NCBI RefSeq assembly: GCF_010672525.1
Contig: NZ_JAAHGH010000002.1
Coordinates: 62,001-126,000, forward strand
Origin: Okeania sp. SIO2B3
Lineage (GTDB): Bacteria; Cyanobacteriota; Cyanobacteriia; Cyanobacteriales; Microcoleaceae
Direction of reading: 5' to 3'
Length of the DNA: 64,000 bases
The position numbers and the translations under genes are program-made. The notes under the pieces are model-generated. The model saw only the letters and a program-made list of their open reading frames with translations, searched no databases and had not been told where the DNA came from. Below are positions 9,107-18,717 of this stretch, piece after piece (the stretch's first letter is position 1; every line of letters starts with the position of its first letter).

Positions 9107-9784
9107 TCAAAAGAATGGTGGTAGTTGCCATAATTTGGGTTGAAATTCTGTTAAGGAATTAAGAATTTGATGGGCGGAATAAAATAAGGTTTTATCCATA
9201 TCAGGATCGGGTACAACTATTACGGACATTCCTGCTGCTAAGGCAGCTTCCATTCCTGCTAAAGAGTCTTCAAATACTAAACAATTTTGGGGAGAAACAT
9301 CTAATTTTTTGGCAGCTATTAAGAAAATATCTGGTGCTGGTTTTCCATGTTTAAGATTAGGGTCATCTCCTACAACAATATGATTAAATACTTGGAACCA
9401 TTCTTGATGATTTTTTGTTTTTAAATTAAATGGTTCTTTGGAAGAACTGGTAGCTACAGCTTGAGGTATTTTATTTTGATATAAATGTTGGGTAAGATGA
9501 ACTGCACCTGGCATTGGTTTTGCTTCAGGAAAGCGTTGATATGTGAGGGTATTTCTTTGTTGAAGATAATTTTCGGGAGTGACTGGTAGTTCTAATAATT
9601 CTACAATTGCTTTGGCAGAATCAATTGATTTCCTACCAGTAATTTTACACTTAGTTTGTTTGTCGAATTTTTTGCCATAACGACTGGTAATTTCTGAATT
9701 TACCTGAGCATGAATTGATTCTGTATCTAGTAGTAAACCGTCTAAGTCATAAATAACATGAGTGATTTTTGGGAATTTATTCAT
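9107..9784 (-). CDS. HAD-superfamily phosphatase (GS1/beta-phosphoglucomutase-like)
   Basis: A 225-residue HAD subfamily IA hydrolase. Motif I is DLDGLLLDT, motif II ATSSS, motif III HGKPAPD with the catalytic Lys, and motif IV FEDSLAGMEAA. The cap segment between residues 15 and 85 is helical. Closest resemblance is to the GS1/HDHD1 group (pseudouridine-5'-phosphatase, with an LWQLPPF-like C-terminus) and to beta-phosphoglucomutase-like proteins. The substrate cannot be assigned from sequence. The stop codon touches the heptamer repeat tract without altering the family's usual C-terminus. Confidence 0.85.
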   Translation of the reverse strand: MNKFPKITHVIYDLDGLLLDTESIHAQVNSEITSRYGKKFDKQTKCKITGRKSIDSAKAIVELLELPVTPENYLQQRNTLTYQRFPEAKPMPGAVHLTQHLYQNKIPQAVATSSSKEPFNLKTKNHQEWFQVFNHIVVGDDPNLKHGKPAPDIFLIAAKKLDVSPQNCLVFEDSLAGMEAALAAGMSVIVVPDPDMDKTLFYSAHQILNSLTEFQPKLWQLPPFF

Positions 9785-9995
9785 CGGTTTTTTATAGTTA
9801 TAATTAATTTGTTATACCGTTTTTACGAGTTTTCGCTATAGATACTTAGGGTATTTTTAGTAGTAAGTAATCAGGAGAAATAAAATCTATCCTTTTAGTA
9901 AGATAGATATTAAAACAATTTATACCAAATTCATTAAGAAGTTGTATATAATAATATTTTAATTGTACGCTCTTTATCAAGAGCAGTTCTATTTT

Positions 9996-10294
9996 AATTA
10001 GGGCTTGCTGAATAAAGTCTTTTGGTAGGGGTAGGAGACAGGAGACAACCCACCCCTAACCCCTCCCAACCCACCCCTAGCCCCTCCCAGGAGGGGAGGG
10101 GAAGACAGGAGAAAAAGGAATGAGCGAGGAGGTAGGAGTAACAATTGTAAGAATGATTTTTATGCCCAACTATGCACCTAAAATACGCTCCTTTTTGAGC
10201 GTGAATAGCTGAAAATCAGGCACTTTTTTCGATCCAAAAAAGGCTACAACCTTTATCTGTAAATACTTTTAGATTTAATCAGCAAGCCCTAATT
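9996..10294. mobile_element. MITE-like element, family A (complete)
   Basis: A ~299 bp non-coding element with matched ends: AATTAGGGCTTGCTGAAT on the left and TTAATCAGCAAGCCCTAATT on the right. It contains a CCCTCCC-rich patch and a paired GCTC/GAGC segment around AAATACGCTCC. Related copies are at 14101-14370, 47855-47940, 49336-49490, 49646-49900, 52990-53270 and 58964-59217. It has no transposase frame, so it must be moved in trans, if at all. Confidence 0.75.
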
Positions 10295-10716
10295 ATCTTA
10301 ATTATTAAAAGTGGTTGATTTCTTCTCAATCAGTCATAATTAATTGTGATAATCACTTGATTTTGTAATTTTGAAAAATCAATCTAAGATCATATAGCAG
10401 AAAAACTATTCTATTATTTTATTTCTCCGATTTACTACCTGTTAATAACTAAATTTATTGACTTATATCCAGGGTGGTTTTCATGTTTAAAATTGAGAGA
10501 AAAATTCATTAGTAATAAATTGTTAATATTACAAAAATATCATAGTTTTATATTTTTTTTGTTTAATAAACCGCCATCTATATAGCAATCCTAAATAGGT
10601 TGTGACAAATCAAAAAGTAGATAAAAAAACTGAAACTCTTACCTATTGCCTTTTGCCTGTTGCCTAAAAGTTGTAAGATTTTTATACACAAGTAAAATAG
10701 GATTGCTATAGGATGT
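10295..10716. other. Intergenic, AT-rich, no recognised feature
   Basis: AT-rich sequence downstream of the HD oxygenase gene. It includes two GCAATCCTA/TAGGATTGC segments (near 10584 and 10698) that form an inverted repeat about 100 bases apart. No gene is supported. Confidence 0.45.
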
Positions 10717-11334
10717 TTACAATTGGTTGGAGTTTGAGTCCCCATCCACTTTTTCCTTTTTATTTCTTTCTTCTTCCTTCTTCCTTTTTCCTTCTTCAAG
10801 GATTATCTGAGTAAAGTGTTTTAAATCTGGAGTTTTAAAACCAACAACTTTAGCTTGGTCATCCCAAATTCTTAGTTTTACTGCATCTTTTGCATAGGGT
10901 TGATGAATAAATTGAGCAGCAGTATCAGAAGAAAATATTCCTCCTTGTAATTCTAAACTTTGTTGAGAAGCTGGTGATAAACTTGAAAAATAGTTAGGTT
11001 TTGTTGCGCAAAGATAACGTTTTGCTTCAACATGAAGACGAATTGGTTCTATTACAGCTTCTCCAAATAAATGTTTTAAATATTTGATACTACGATATTC
11101 GTGATGGTCGTTAATACCTTTGTTTGCAGCATCTTCTCCTAAGTCGTGAATTAGATGTCCTAAGTCGTGAAATAAGCAAGCGACAATTAGTTCATTATTG
11201 GCTTTTGCTGTTTCTGCTAAAGTAGCACATTGGAGAGCGTGTTCTAGTTGACTAATAGATTCTTGATTATATTGAATATGACCTTTTGAGGAAAGAATTG
11301 AAATGATTGTTTTTATATCAGGTTTCATTTTCAT
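10717..11334 (-). CDS. PhnZ-like HD-domain phosphonate di-iron oxygenase
   Basis: A 205-residue HD-domain protein matching the phosphonate-degradation HD oxygenases (PhnZ/TIGR03276 type), which cleave a 1-hydroxy-phosphonate C-P bond with O2 at a mixed-valence di-iron site. Residues line up with PhnZ at a constant offset of two: Y22, E25, H32, H56-D57 and H60, H78, then H101, with a late Asp near 158. Lys105 matches the phosphonate-contact region. The last ~25 residues (LEEGKRKKEEERNKKEK...) are translated from a simple repeat tract and are not part of the fold. It lies 741 bases downstream of phnM on the same strand. No PhnY-type hydroxylase is visible in the window. Confidence 0.8.
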   Translation of the reverse strand: MKMKPDIKTIISILSSKGHIQYNQESISQLEHALQCATLAETAKANNELIVACLFHDLGHLIHDLGEDAANKGINDHHEYRSIKYLKHLFGEAVIEPIRLHVEAKRYLCATKPNYFSSLSPASQQSLELQGGIFSSDTAAQFIHQPYAKDAVKLRIWDDQAKVVGFKTPDLKHFTQIILEEGKRKKEEERNKKEKVDGDSNSNQL

Positions 11335-12075
11335 TTTGAGAGTAGGTTTAATAATTAATAATTAATAATTACCTCTCCTTGAAAAGAAGAGGATTGACTC
11401 AAAGGAACATTTTTTCTTCTCTTGGTCTATTGGGTATGGTTAGGAAACCTCGCCATCTCTCGACCGTTTGTTTCTCCTTTAAAGGAGAGGCTTTAAAGCT
11501 TAATTGTTCGGTAAAAAGATATAAGATATTTTGGTTTAATACCGATAATCGTTACAAACATTGCTGGACTATTATTATTACTTAATAACTGAAAGTTTTT
11601 ATGAAGTATAGCATTATTTTTGGCGATTGGTATAATTAGTTCTTAGGGGTTAATTAAAACAGATTTACTGTTTACTTTATAATTCTAGTAAATGAATATT
11701 TTACCGTTATTTTATGGTGTTTTTTTGAGGTTATCTATTTCAGTGAAATGAGGGCTGTTTTAACCATTAACTAAATTTTTTTACTAGGGTCATTTCAGTT
11801 ATCAGTTATCAGTTATCAGTACCTCTGCAATAAGGAAGCTTGAGATCAGGAATATTCTATTTTTTTATCCCCTTAAAAGGGGAGGCTTTAGACCAGGATT
11901 TTTCGGTAAAAATTTACTAGGGCAACCTTCATACTAAGTTTTAAAATTTTGTGAAGGGGAATTAGCCGACAATTTTTTACAGCCTAAAATACTTGATTGA
12001 TTTGAAATTTCATTTTGGCAAAATATCCTTAAATTAAGACTTAAAAAAAATCCTCCCTTCTGTAAAATAAACAGT
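11335..12075. repeat. Gene-free gap phnM-HD with family-B repeats
   Basis: Two family-B repeat copies are present: 11352-11515 (ATTACCTCTCCTTGAAAAGAAG ... TCCTTTAAAGGAGAGGC, containing TGGTTAGGAAACCTCGCCA) and 11800-11912 (CCCCTTAAAAGGGGAGGC). The short open frame 11379-11585 lies in the repeat and is not a gene. Confidence 0.7.
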
Positions 12076-13212
12076 TTAAGCAACACGACGACCATTAATA
12101 ATCGCTGAAGTTAAATGGGGGACTATACCATCATCATGCACTGTAATTAAATCGGCACGTTTGCCAACTTCTAAACTTCCTCTATCGTGAGATAAATTAA
12201 TAGTTTTAGCTGGATTAATTGTAACTAACTTCATAGCTTCATATAAAGGTTTACCAATTTTATGACTAATAATAAAAATAGATTGTAATAAACTCCGAGG
12301 TACATAATCTGAAGAAATTACATCTACTAAATTTTGCTCTACCAATTCCATTGCAGATACATTTCCAGAATGAGAACCTCCTAATACTAAATTCGGCGCT
12401 CCCATCAATACTTGTAATCCAGAATTATGAGCTTCTTTTGCCGCTTCTAAAGTAGTTGGAAATTCTGCTAAAACTGCTCCATTTTCTAAAGCTTCTTGCA
12501 CATGACTTATTGTTGCATCATCGTGAGAAGCGAGAGAAATTTCGTTTTGTTTTGCTAATTCAACTAATGCTTGACGATTTTTAGGAGCATATTGTTGTTG
12601 AGTTTCCTGACGATGAACAATAAATTTATTCATTTCTGCTTCGCTAATTCCATACTTACCCATGTAATATTCTTTATATTTTTCCACACTCACAAATTGT
12701 CTTTGACCAGGAGTATGATCCATCAAAGACATGAGAGAAAGAAACGGATTATTTGCATATTTTTCCGCAGCAGTAAATATACCTTCAAATGAAACTTCAC
12801 AGCGTAAATGTAGCCGATGATCTGTCAGAAGTCTACCTGTTTTTTGCCCATCAAAAATAGCTTCAATCATTTCACTAAAACGCTTAACTCGGACAGAATT
12901 AGGTTTAATATCTCCAATGGCGATCGCGTCGCAAACTGTTGTAATTCCAGAGCTAATTAAGTCTCGGTCGTGGTAAGATACTGCTGCTGCTAAAGGCCAT
13001 TTTACGGCAGGGCGAGGAGACATACATTTTTCTAGGTTATCTGTATGAAGTTCTATTAGTCCAGGCATTAAATATTCTCCTTGACCATCTTGACCAATAT
13101 TAACAATTCCTGGCTGAATTTCGGCTATTTTTCCATCACGAACTATGAGGGTTCCAATAGTTTCTTGGTCTGGTAACTGTAGGCGATAGTTTGTGTAAAT
13201 TTGTTCGTTCAT
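12076..13212 (-). CDS. phnM: Alpha-D-ribose 1-methylphosphonate 5-triphosphate diphosphatase
   Basis: A 378-residue amidohydrolase-fold enzyme of the C-P lyase pathway. It removes pyrophosphate from ribose-1-phosphonate 5-triphosphate to make the PhnJ substrate. Visible features are YLMPGLIELHTDNLEKC (metal-binding HxD), the PRPAVKWP segment typical of PhnM, SHDDAT and SSDYVPRSLL. Length matches the E. coli enzyme (378). It is in the minus-strand phn cluster, but separated from phnL by 1.96 kb that contains a gene on the opposite strand, so co-transcription with phnL cannot be assumed. Confidence 0.93.
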   Translation of the reverse strand: MNEQIYTNYRLQLPDQETIGTLIVRDGKIAEIQPGIVNIGQDGQGEYLMPGLIELHTDNLEKCMSPRPAVKWPLAAAVSYHDRDLISSGITTVCDAIAIGDIKPNSVRVKRFSEMIEAIFDGQKTGRLLTDHRLHLRCEVSFEGIFTAAEKYANNPFLSLMSLMDHTPGQRQFVSVEKYKEYYMGKYGISEAEMNKFIVHRQETQQQYAPKNRQALVELAKQNEISLASHDDATISHVQEALENGAVLAEFPTTLEAAKEAHNSGLQVLMGAPNLVLGGSHSGNVSAMELVEQNLVDVISSDYVPRSLLQSIFIISHKIGKPLYEAMKLVTINPAKTINLSHDRGSLEVGKRADLITVHDDGIVPHLTSAIINGRRVA

Positions 13213-13506
13213 ATTTATTTAATCAACAGTTAATCTTAAATTAACCAATTGGAATTTTTAGTTTCTCTATAGTAACGTAAGCATTCAGCTATTAGCAGTC
13301 AGCTATCAGCAATGAGTAATGAATAATTACTTCTCAGGTTGAGAAAGGGGACTTTGCTAGTAACTTTTTCTTCTTTCTCAATTTCAAAGGTTACTTTTAC
13401 CTTCTCCAAAATTAATAGCTGATAGCCAATAGCTGACGGCTGAATGCTTACATAGTAACTTCAATTTCTGTTAAAATACAGGAGCAGTTTTGAAAGATTG
13501 ATTTAT

Positions 13507-13800
13507 ATGATAGTACATATAGTTTTATTTAAGTGGCATCCAGATACTTCAGCAGAAAATATTGCCTCGGTTATGTCTGCTTTGAAAGGAATGAAAGGGA
13601 AAGTACCGGAAATAATTGATATATCTTGTGGGAATAATTTCTCGGAGCTTTCTCAAGGTTTTCAAAATGGTTTAGTAGTGCAATTTAAGGATAAAACTGC
13701 TCTTGATGCTTATGCGAAAAATGCCCATCATCAAGAAATTATCAAGAGTTTGATTAAGCCAATTTTGGCAGATAAAATTACTATTGATTATGAAGTTTAA
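13507..13800 (+). CDS. Dabb (stress-responsive A/B barrel) family protein
   Basis: A 97-residue dimeric ferredoxin-like barrel protein (MIVHIVLFKWHPDTS, then VPEIIDISCGNNFS, and HHQEIIKSLIKPIL). I prefer the ATG at 13507 to the TTG nine bases upstream because family members begin MIVHIVLFK. Dabb proteins have diverse or unknown roles. It sits on the opposite strand between phnL and phnM, interrupting the cluster. Nothing in the sequence ties it to phosphonates. Confidence 0.8.
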   Translation: MIVHIVLFKWHPDTSAENIASVMSALKGMKGKVPEIIDISCGNNFSELSQGFQNGLVVQFKDKTALDAYAKNAHHQEIIKSLIKPILADKITIDYEV

Positions 13801-15170
13801 CTGTAAGCATTTCCTACGGAATGCTGCGCAAACAGGTGTCAGTTATCAGCCATCAGCTATTAACTTAATTGTCCTTGAAGGAGGAATCAATATTGAAAGA
13901 TTTAACAGAATTCAAAGTATAAAATAAATAAGCTACTTGCTCACGACTCAATATTACTCAAATCCTCAAACTACTAATTCCTGTTAACGTAGTTCCTCCG
14001 GAGGAGGAAAACTGACTGCTAATGGCTGAATACTTATCTTTAACTCTCTTAATTCCTGGGGGGAAGAGAATTCAATAATTGATAATTGATAATTGATAAT
14101 TATTGCTCTGCTGATTAATTCTAAAAGTATTGACTGATATTGGTTTTAGCGTTTTAGAGTAAAAAAAAGTACCAGCTTTTCGGTGGCAAGAGCTGCATAA
14201 AGCTAGTATTTTGGGATAATTATGGCAGAAAAATTGAGAGACAATTCTTAACTCCTACCTCCTCGCTCATTCCCATTTATCCTGTATTTCCCTCCTGGGA
14301 GGGGTTAGGGGTGGGTTGTCTCCTGTCTCCTACAAAGAGCAAAAAGACTTTCCATACGCAAACCTTAATTATTAGGTAAAAATATGGCAAAAAGCAGAAG
14401 GTTAATTAAGGTTAATTATTGATATTCTATAGTTCCTAATGTTCCATAAACTCTAACTTTATTTTGCGATAAAATATAAAACTTTCAACCTTCTCATTTT
14501 TTTCTTTTTCTAGATGTTGTTTTTAAGAAAAACTACCCAATAGTCAAAAAATGATACTGTTCAATGAAAAATGTTTTAAATTCACTATTTGGTCTGGAAA
14601 ATTGTTTAAGTTTCATTGTAAGCATTTCCTGCGGAATGCTGCGCAAACAGCTATTAACTGTTAGTTCGAGCGCAATAAAACTTTCCTCTGAAGGAAGTGT
14701 TTAAATGAATATAGACTTTAACCTCAAAATAACCTGCTTTTGTAAGATTTAATTATCACTGAATTCTGGCTGAATAATACCCCTTAATATGTAAGTATTT
14801 CCTGCGGAATGCTGCGCAAACAGCCATAAGCATTCAGCTATCAGCTTTTTAATCAATAAAGCAACCATCGGCTTAATTTCATAATACATTTTCAACTAAT
14901 TATTGGAAATCTCTCAATTACTTTTTCCTCCTTTAAAGGTAATAAAAAAAGCTGATGGCTGATAGCTGAATGCTTACCTGAATATAGGGTTTAATAAAGC
15001 TCAAAAGCAATAGCTGATAGCTGACGGCTAAATGCTTACGTTTCATTAGACATCTTCAAAAATTAAAATAAAATCAATTATCGTACATAAATAAAATAAT
15101 CAATTATTTATCCTTACTTTGTACGACGTTGTATGCAACCTCCCTACTCTTTTATGGAGACATATATTAG
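13801..15170. repeat. 1.4 kb repeat-filled gap between the Dabb gene and phnL
   Basis: No gene is supported. Contents: several copies of the AAGCATTTCCTGCGGAATGCTGCGCAAACAG palindromic family (13803-13850, 14617-14650, 14789-14825), GTCAGCTATCAGC-type tandem pieces, and a degenerate family-A element (14101-14370) ending in GCAAACCTTAATT. A conserved segment (GCTGATGGCTGATAGCTGAATGC) sits around 14951. Confidence 0.7.
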
Positions 15171-15908
15171 TTAAATTTCAAACATAATTTCTCTGGTACA
15201 AAGTCTTCGTTTTACTTCTTCATCATGGAAAATGCCGATTAAACCACAGCCATTAACTAGGCGTTTTTCTAAAAGTTCAATTACTACTTGACGATTGACA
15301 GAATCTAGAGCTGATGTTGGTTCATCTAATAATAAAATTGGATAATCAACTGTTAGGCATCTAGCCAGATTAATTCGTTGTTTTTCACCTCCAGAAAAAG
15401 TAGTAGGAGAAAGATGCCAAAGACGTTTTGGTAAATTCAATATTTCAAATAATTCTTCAACTTTTTGATAGGCTAATTTTGGCTCAATTCCTAATTCTAA
15501 TAAAGGTTCTGCTGCTACTTCTAAAGCTGGTACACGAGGAATTACTCGTAAAAATTGACTGACATAACCAATGGTATTTTTTCGTACTTCCAATATTTGA
15601 TGAGGTGCTAATTTAGGAATATCGACCCAGGTAGATTTATGTTTGATTAAAACCGAACCTTTATCGACTCGATAATTACCGTAAAGGCAACGCATCAATG
15701 TAGATTTTCCCGAACCAGACTTACCGGATAAAGCAATACATTCTCCTGGTGTTAAACTGAGAGAAATATTTTTTAATACCGATAATTTTACTCCACCTTG
15801 GTTGTGTAAAGTAAAGTTTTTTTCTACAGCTTCTGCTTTTAATAATAAAGAGTTTTCTGGGAAAGTATTTTCTGGCTGATTATTTGCTGTTAGTAGTTGA
15901 GTAGTCAT
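15171..15908 (-). CDS. phnL: C-P lyase complex ATPase subunit PhnL
   Basis: A 245-residue ABC-type ATPase of the C-P lyase system. Walker A is SGKSGSGKSTLM, the Q-loop lies in IGYVSQFLRVIPR (a PhnL hallmark), the signature is FSGGEKQRINLAR, Walker B is ILLLDEP, and D-loop TSALD follows. PhnL binds the PhnGHIJK core in E. coli. I chose ATG 15908 over a TTG four codons upstream. The first ~30 residues (MTTQLLTANNQPEN...) precede the ABC fold. Exactly this N-terminal segment is repeated three more times upstream as non-functional copies (starts at 16356, 16638 and 16871). Confidence 0.92.
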   Translation of the reverse strand: MTTQLLTANNQPENTFPENSLLLKAEAVEKNFTLHNQGGVKLSVLKNISLSLTPGECIALSGKSGSGKSTLMRCLYGNYRVDKGSVLIKHKSTWVDIPKLAPHQILEVRKNTIGYVSQFLRVIPRVPALEVAAEPLLELGIEPKLAYQKVEELFEILNLPKRLWHLSPTTFSGGEKQRINLARCLTVDYPILLLDEPTSALDSVNRQVVIELLEKRLVNGCGLIGIFHDEEVKRRLCTREIMFEI

Positions 15909-15918
15909 TTCAGTTATC

Positions 15919-16033
15919 AATTATTAGTTATTAGTTATCAGTATATCTTTCTTCAGCAAGAGGATTTAAATCTGGAATATTATGTTTTCTCATCCCTTGA
16001 AAAAGGGAAGCTATTCACCATAAATTTTCGGTC
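15919..16033. repeat. Family-B repeat copy upstream of phnL
   Basis: TCAGTTATC-type leader, a CTTCAGCAAGAGGA segment and TCATCCCTTGAAAAAGGGAAGC closing with TTTTCGGTCATAAA: a diverged family-B element immediately before the phnL start. Confidence 0.55.
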
Positions 16034-16990
16034 ATAAATCATTGTTCATATTTGAGTACTGTGAGATGTTGATGGTGAAAATTTTTTTTTGCTTCTCGTA
16101 AGTTGGGTAAAACCAAAAAATATGGCAAATATAGCAATAGTTAAAAGTCAAATTATTGCAATAACTGAAACTAGAAAATTTGTAAAGATTCACTTAATAT
16201 TTAACTACTGTATAGTTGTTTTTGATTTTCATATTGCTGGAACAAACAAAGGGATGAGAATTTTTTCCTAATTCTTTTGCTGGTGTTTTGAGTAGTCGAG
16301 GAGTTTCGACCACACTATTTTCTAGCTGATTATTTGCTGTTAGTAGTTGAGTAGTCATCAATAATTTTTCATATTTGAGTACCGTGAAATGCTGATGGTG
16401 AAAAATTTGTTTGTTTCCCCTAGATTGGGTCAACTCAAAAGAGGTTAGATAATTTGATAATTCCTTAGTCCGTATTCAACTACTGTATTGTATAGTTGTT
16501 TTTGATTTTCATATTGCTGAAAAAAATAAAGGGATGAGAATTTTTTCCTAATTCTTTTGCTGGTGTTTTGAGTAGTCAAGGAGTTTCGACCACACTATTT
16601 TCTAGCTGATTATTTGCTGTTAATAGTTGAGTAGTCATCAATAATTTTTCATATTTGAGTACCGTGAAATGCTGATGGTGAAAAATTTGTTTGTTTCCCC
16701 TAGATTGGGTCAACTCAAAAGAGGTTAGATAATTTGATAATTCCTATTGCTGGAACAAACAAAGGGATGAGAATTTTTTCCTAATTCTTTTACTTGTGTT
16801 TTGAGTAGTCGAGAAGTTGCGACCACACTATTTTATAGCTGATGATTAGTTGTTAGTAGCTGAGTAGTCATCAATAATTTTTCATCTCTAAGTCAGGTAA
16901 GATACTAATGCTGAAAAATTGGCTTCTCATAAGTTGGGTAAACTCAAAAAATTTAACAAATATAGCAATAGGTAAAAGTCAAATTTTGGT
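16034..16990 (-). repeat. Tandem degenerate copies of the phnL 5' region
   Basis: Three in-sequence copies of the phnL leader and first codons (MTTQLLTANNQLEN-like reading, start codons at 16356, 16638 and 16871) are each followed upstream by the same leader (ATCAATAATTTTTCAT...GCTGATGGTGAAAAATT). The leader also occurs at the real gene near 16040-16085. Unit lengths are about 230-280 bp. The first copy is open for 79 codons (16433-16194) and includes LLKTPAKELGKNSH, but lacks any ATPase motif. These are pseudogene-like fragments. Confidence 0.75.
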
Positions 16991-17094
16991 AGAGATCAGG
17001 AATAGGCAAAAGAAAAGATGCACATCAGACAAACTAGGACAAGAAAAGATGTAATTTTGACTTTTGTCATAAATTTTTTTCTTCGCTCTTTCTT

Positions 17095-17228
17095 CCTTAA
17101 TATTATGTCCGTTGGCGCAGGTTTGTGTAAACCCAAGCGTGAATATATACAGGAAATTAAACTTTTTTTATTACTCTTAAACCTTCCTGCCTCTTCCTTC
17201 TTCCTTCTTCCTTCTTCCCTCTTCCTTA
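17095..17228. repeat. 'ATGTCCG...TTTGTGTAAAC' repeat and heptamer tract
   Basis: TATGTCCGTTGGCGCAGGTTTGTGTAAACCCAAGCGTGAATAT-type sequence recurs near 25890-25945 and 26500-26565. It is followed here by TTCTTCC heptamers that end at the 3' side of phnK. The open frame 17018-17242 on the plus strand is composed of these repeats. Confidence 0.65.
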
Positions 17229-17230
17229 CC

Positions 17231-18001
17231 TCATGGAATTAATGTTGAACTAACTAATTTTTGAGTATAAGAATGTTGAGGGTCATCTAATACTTGGTCA
17301 GTCAAACCAGACTCAACAATTTGCCCATTTTTCATTACTAATAAACGGTGAGCAAGTAATCTAATTACCCCTAAATCATGGGTAACTAAAATTACACTTA
17401 AACTGAGAGTTCGCACCAGAGAACGAATTAAATCTAATAAACGAGCTTGTACCGAAACATCTAAACCTCCAGTAGGTTCATCCATTAATATTAACCTGGG
17501 TTTTGTGACTAAAATACGAGCTAATTGTAAACGTTGTTGCATCCCTCCAGAAAACATTTTTGGTAAGTCATCTATTCTATTAATATCTATTTCTACTTGG
17601 TTTAACCAATAAGTTGCTTCTTCCCGAATTTTTCCATAATTTTTTACTCCTATATTCATTAAACGTTCACCAATATTTGCTCCGGCAGTTACGTTCATTC
17701 GCAAACCATCACGAGGATTTTGTTGAACAAATCCCCATTCATTTCGCATTAATAAACGGCGACGGGTTTCTGATAGTTTTGGGAGTGTTAATACTTCTCC
17801 GCTAGAGGTAGTATAGGTGATATTTCCGCCTTCAATTGGTATGTTTCCTCCAATAGCATTTAATAAAGTAGATTTACCTGAACCTGATTCTCCTACTATT
17901 CCTAAAACTTGGGCAGGATAGAGATTGAAAGAAACACGGTCACAAGCTTTTATATTCCTATAAAACTTACTCAATTTTTCAACATTTAATAATGGTTCCA
18001 T
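17231..18001 (-). CDS. phnK: C-P lyase complex ATPase subunit PhnK
   Basis: A 256-residue ABC ATPase that docks on the PhnJ pair of the C-P lyase core. Walker A is GESGSGKSTLL near residue 36, the Q-loop is in EWGFVQQNPRDGLRM (diagnostic of PhnK), the signature is FSGGMQQRLQLAR, Walker B is LILMDEP, D-loop GGLD follows, and the switch His is in VTHD. Length matches E. coli PhnK (252). The gap to phnJ is 716 bases of repeats. Confidence 0.94.
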   Translation of the reverse strand: MEPLLNVEKLSKFYRNIKACDRVSFNLYPAQVLGIVGESGSGKSTLLNAIGGNIPIEGGNITYTTSSGEVLTLPKLSETRRRLLMRNEWGFVQQNPRDGLRMNVTAGANIGERLMNIGVKNYGKIREEATYWLNQVEIDINRIDDLPKMFSGGMQQRLQLARILVTKPRLILMDEPTGGLDVSVQARLLDLIRSLVRTLSLSVILVTHDLGVIRLLAHRLLVMKNGQIVESGLTDQVLDDPQHSYTQKLVSSTLIP

Positions 18002-18717
18002 AATTCACCGTGATTTAGTTTTAATTTGGCTTTTATGTAAGCATTCAGCAGTCAGCTATTCCGTAAGAAATGCTTACGTTTTTATACTTCTTTATTTATC
18101 TGGAATTTTGGGTTTAATACCCCGCAATTTACCGAATAATTAAGGTTTAAAACCTCTCCTTTAAAGGAGAAACAAGCGGTCGAGGGATGGCGAGGTCTCC
18201 TCGCCATATCCAATCGACCAAGAGAGAAAATATTTTCCTTTTATTCAATCCTCTTCTTTTTAGGGAAAGGTAATTATCAATTATTGAAACGGTGTTTACC
18301 GAGTAATTAATAATTAATAATTGTTAATTAAATAATTCAGGTTTATTAGCCTCCTCTTTCAAGGGGAAAAAAAGTGCTAGGATATTTCCTTATATTTAAT
18401 CAAGAACGGTTTTAACCAGAGGTAATTATCCATTATCGATTATCGATTATCAATTAATGAAAATTGGTTGGAGTTATCAGACGCGAAGTGGTGTATCATT
18501 TCAGTTATCAGTTAGCCTCCTATCGGAGGAACTGCGTTAACAGTTATCAGTACCTCTAGTTAAAGTATTGGGATTGAAATATTGAACTTGATTTTCTCTT
18601 AGTCGGATTGGATATGGCGAGGTTTCCTCGCCATCCCACCCTTCGGGAAGCTCCGCTACGACCGCTTTTTCATCCCCTTGAAAGAGGAGGCTATTGACTT
18701 TATTTTTGAGTCAAAGA
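18002..18717. repeat. phnJ-phnK gap filled with three family-B copies
   Basis: Family-B copies at about 18129-18288 (AAGCGGTCGAGG ... CCATATCCAATCGACC core), 18297-18445 (core-less) and 18545-18700 (ends GACCGCTTTTTCATCCCCTTG). An AAGCATTCAGC element is at 18038-18080. No coding sequence is supported. Confidence 0.7.
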
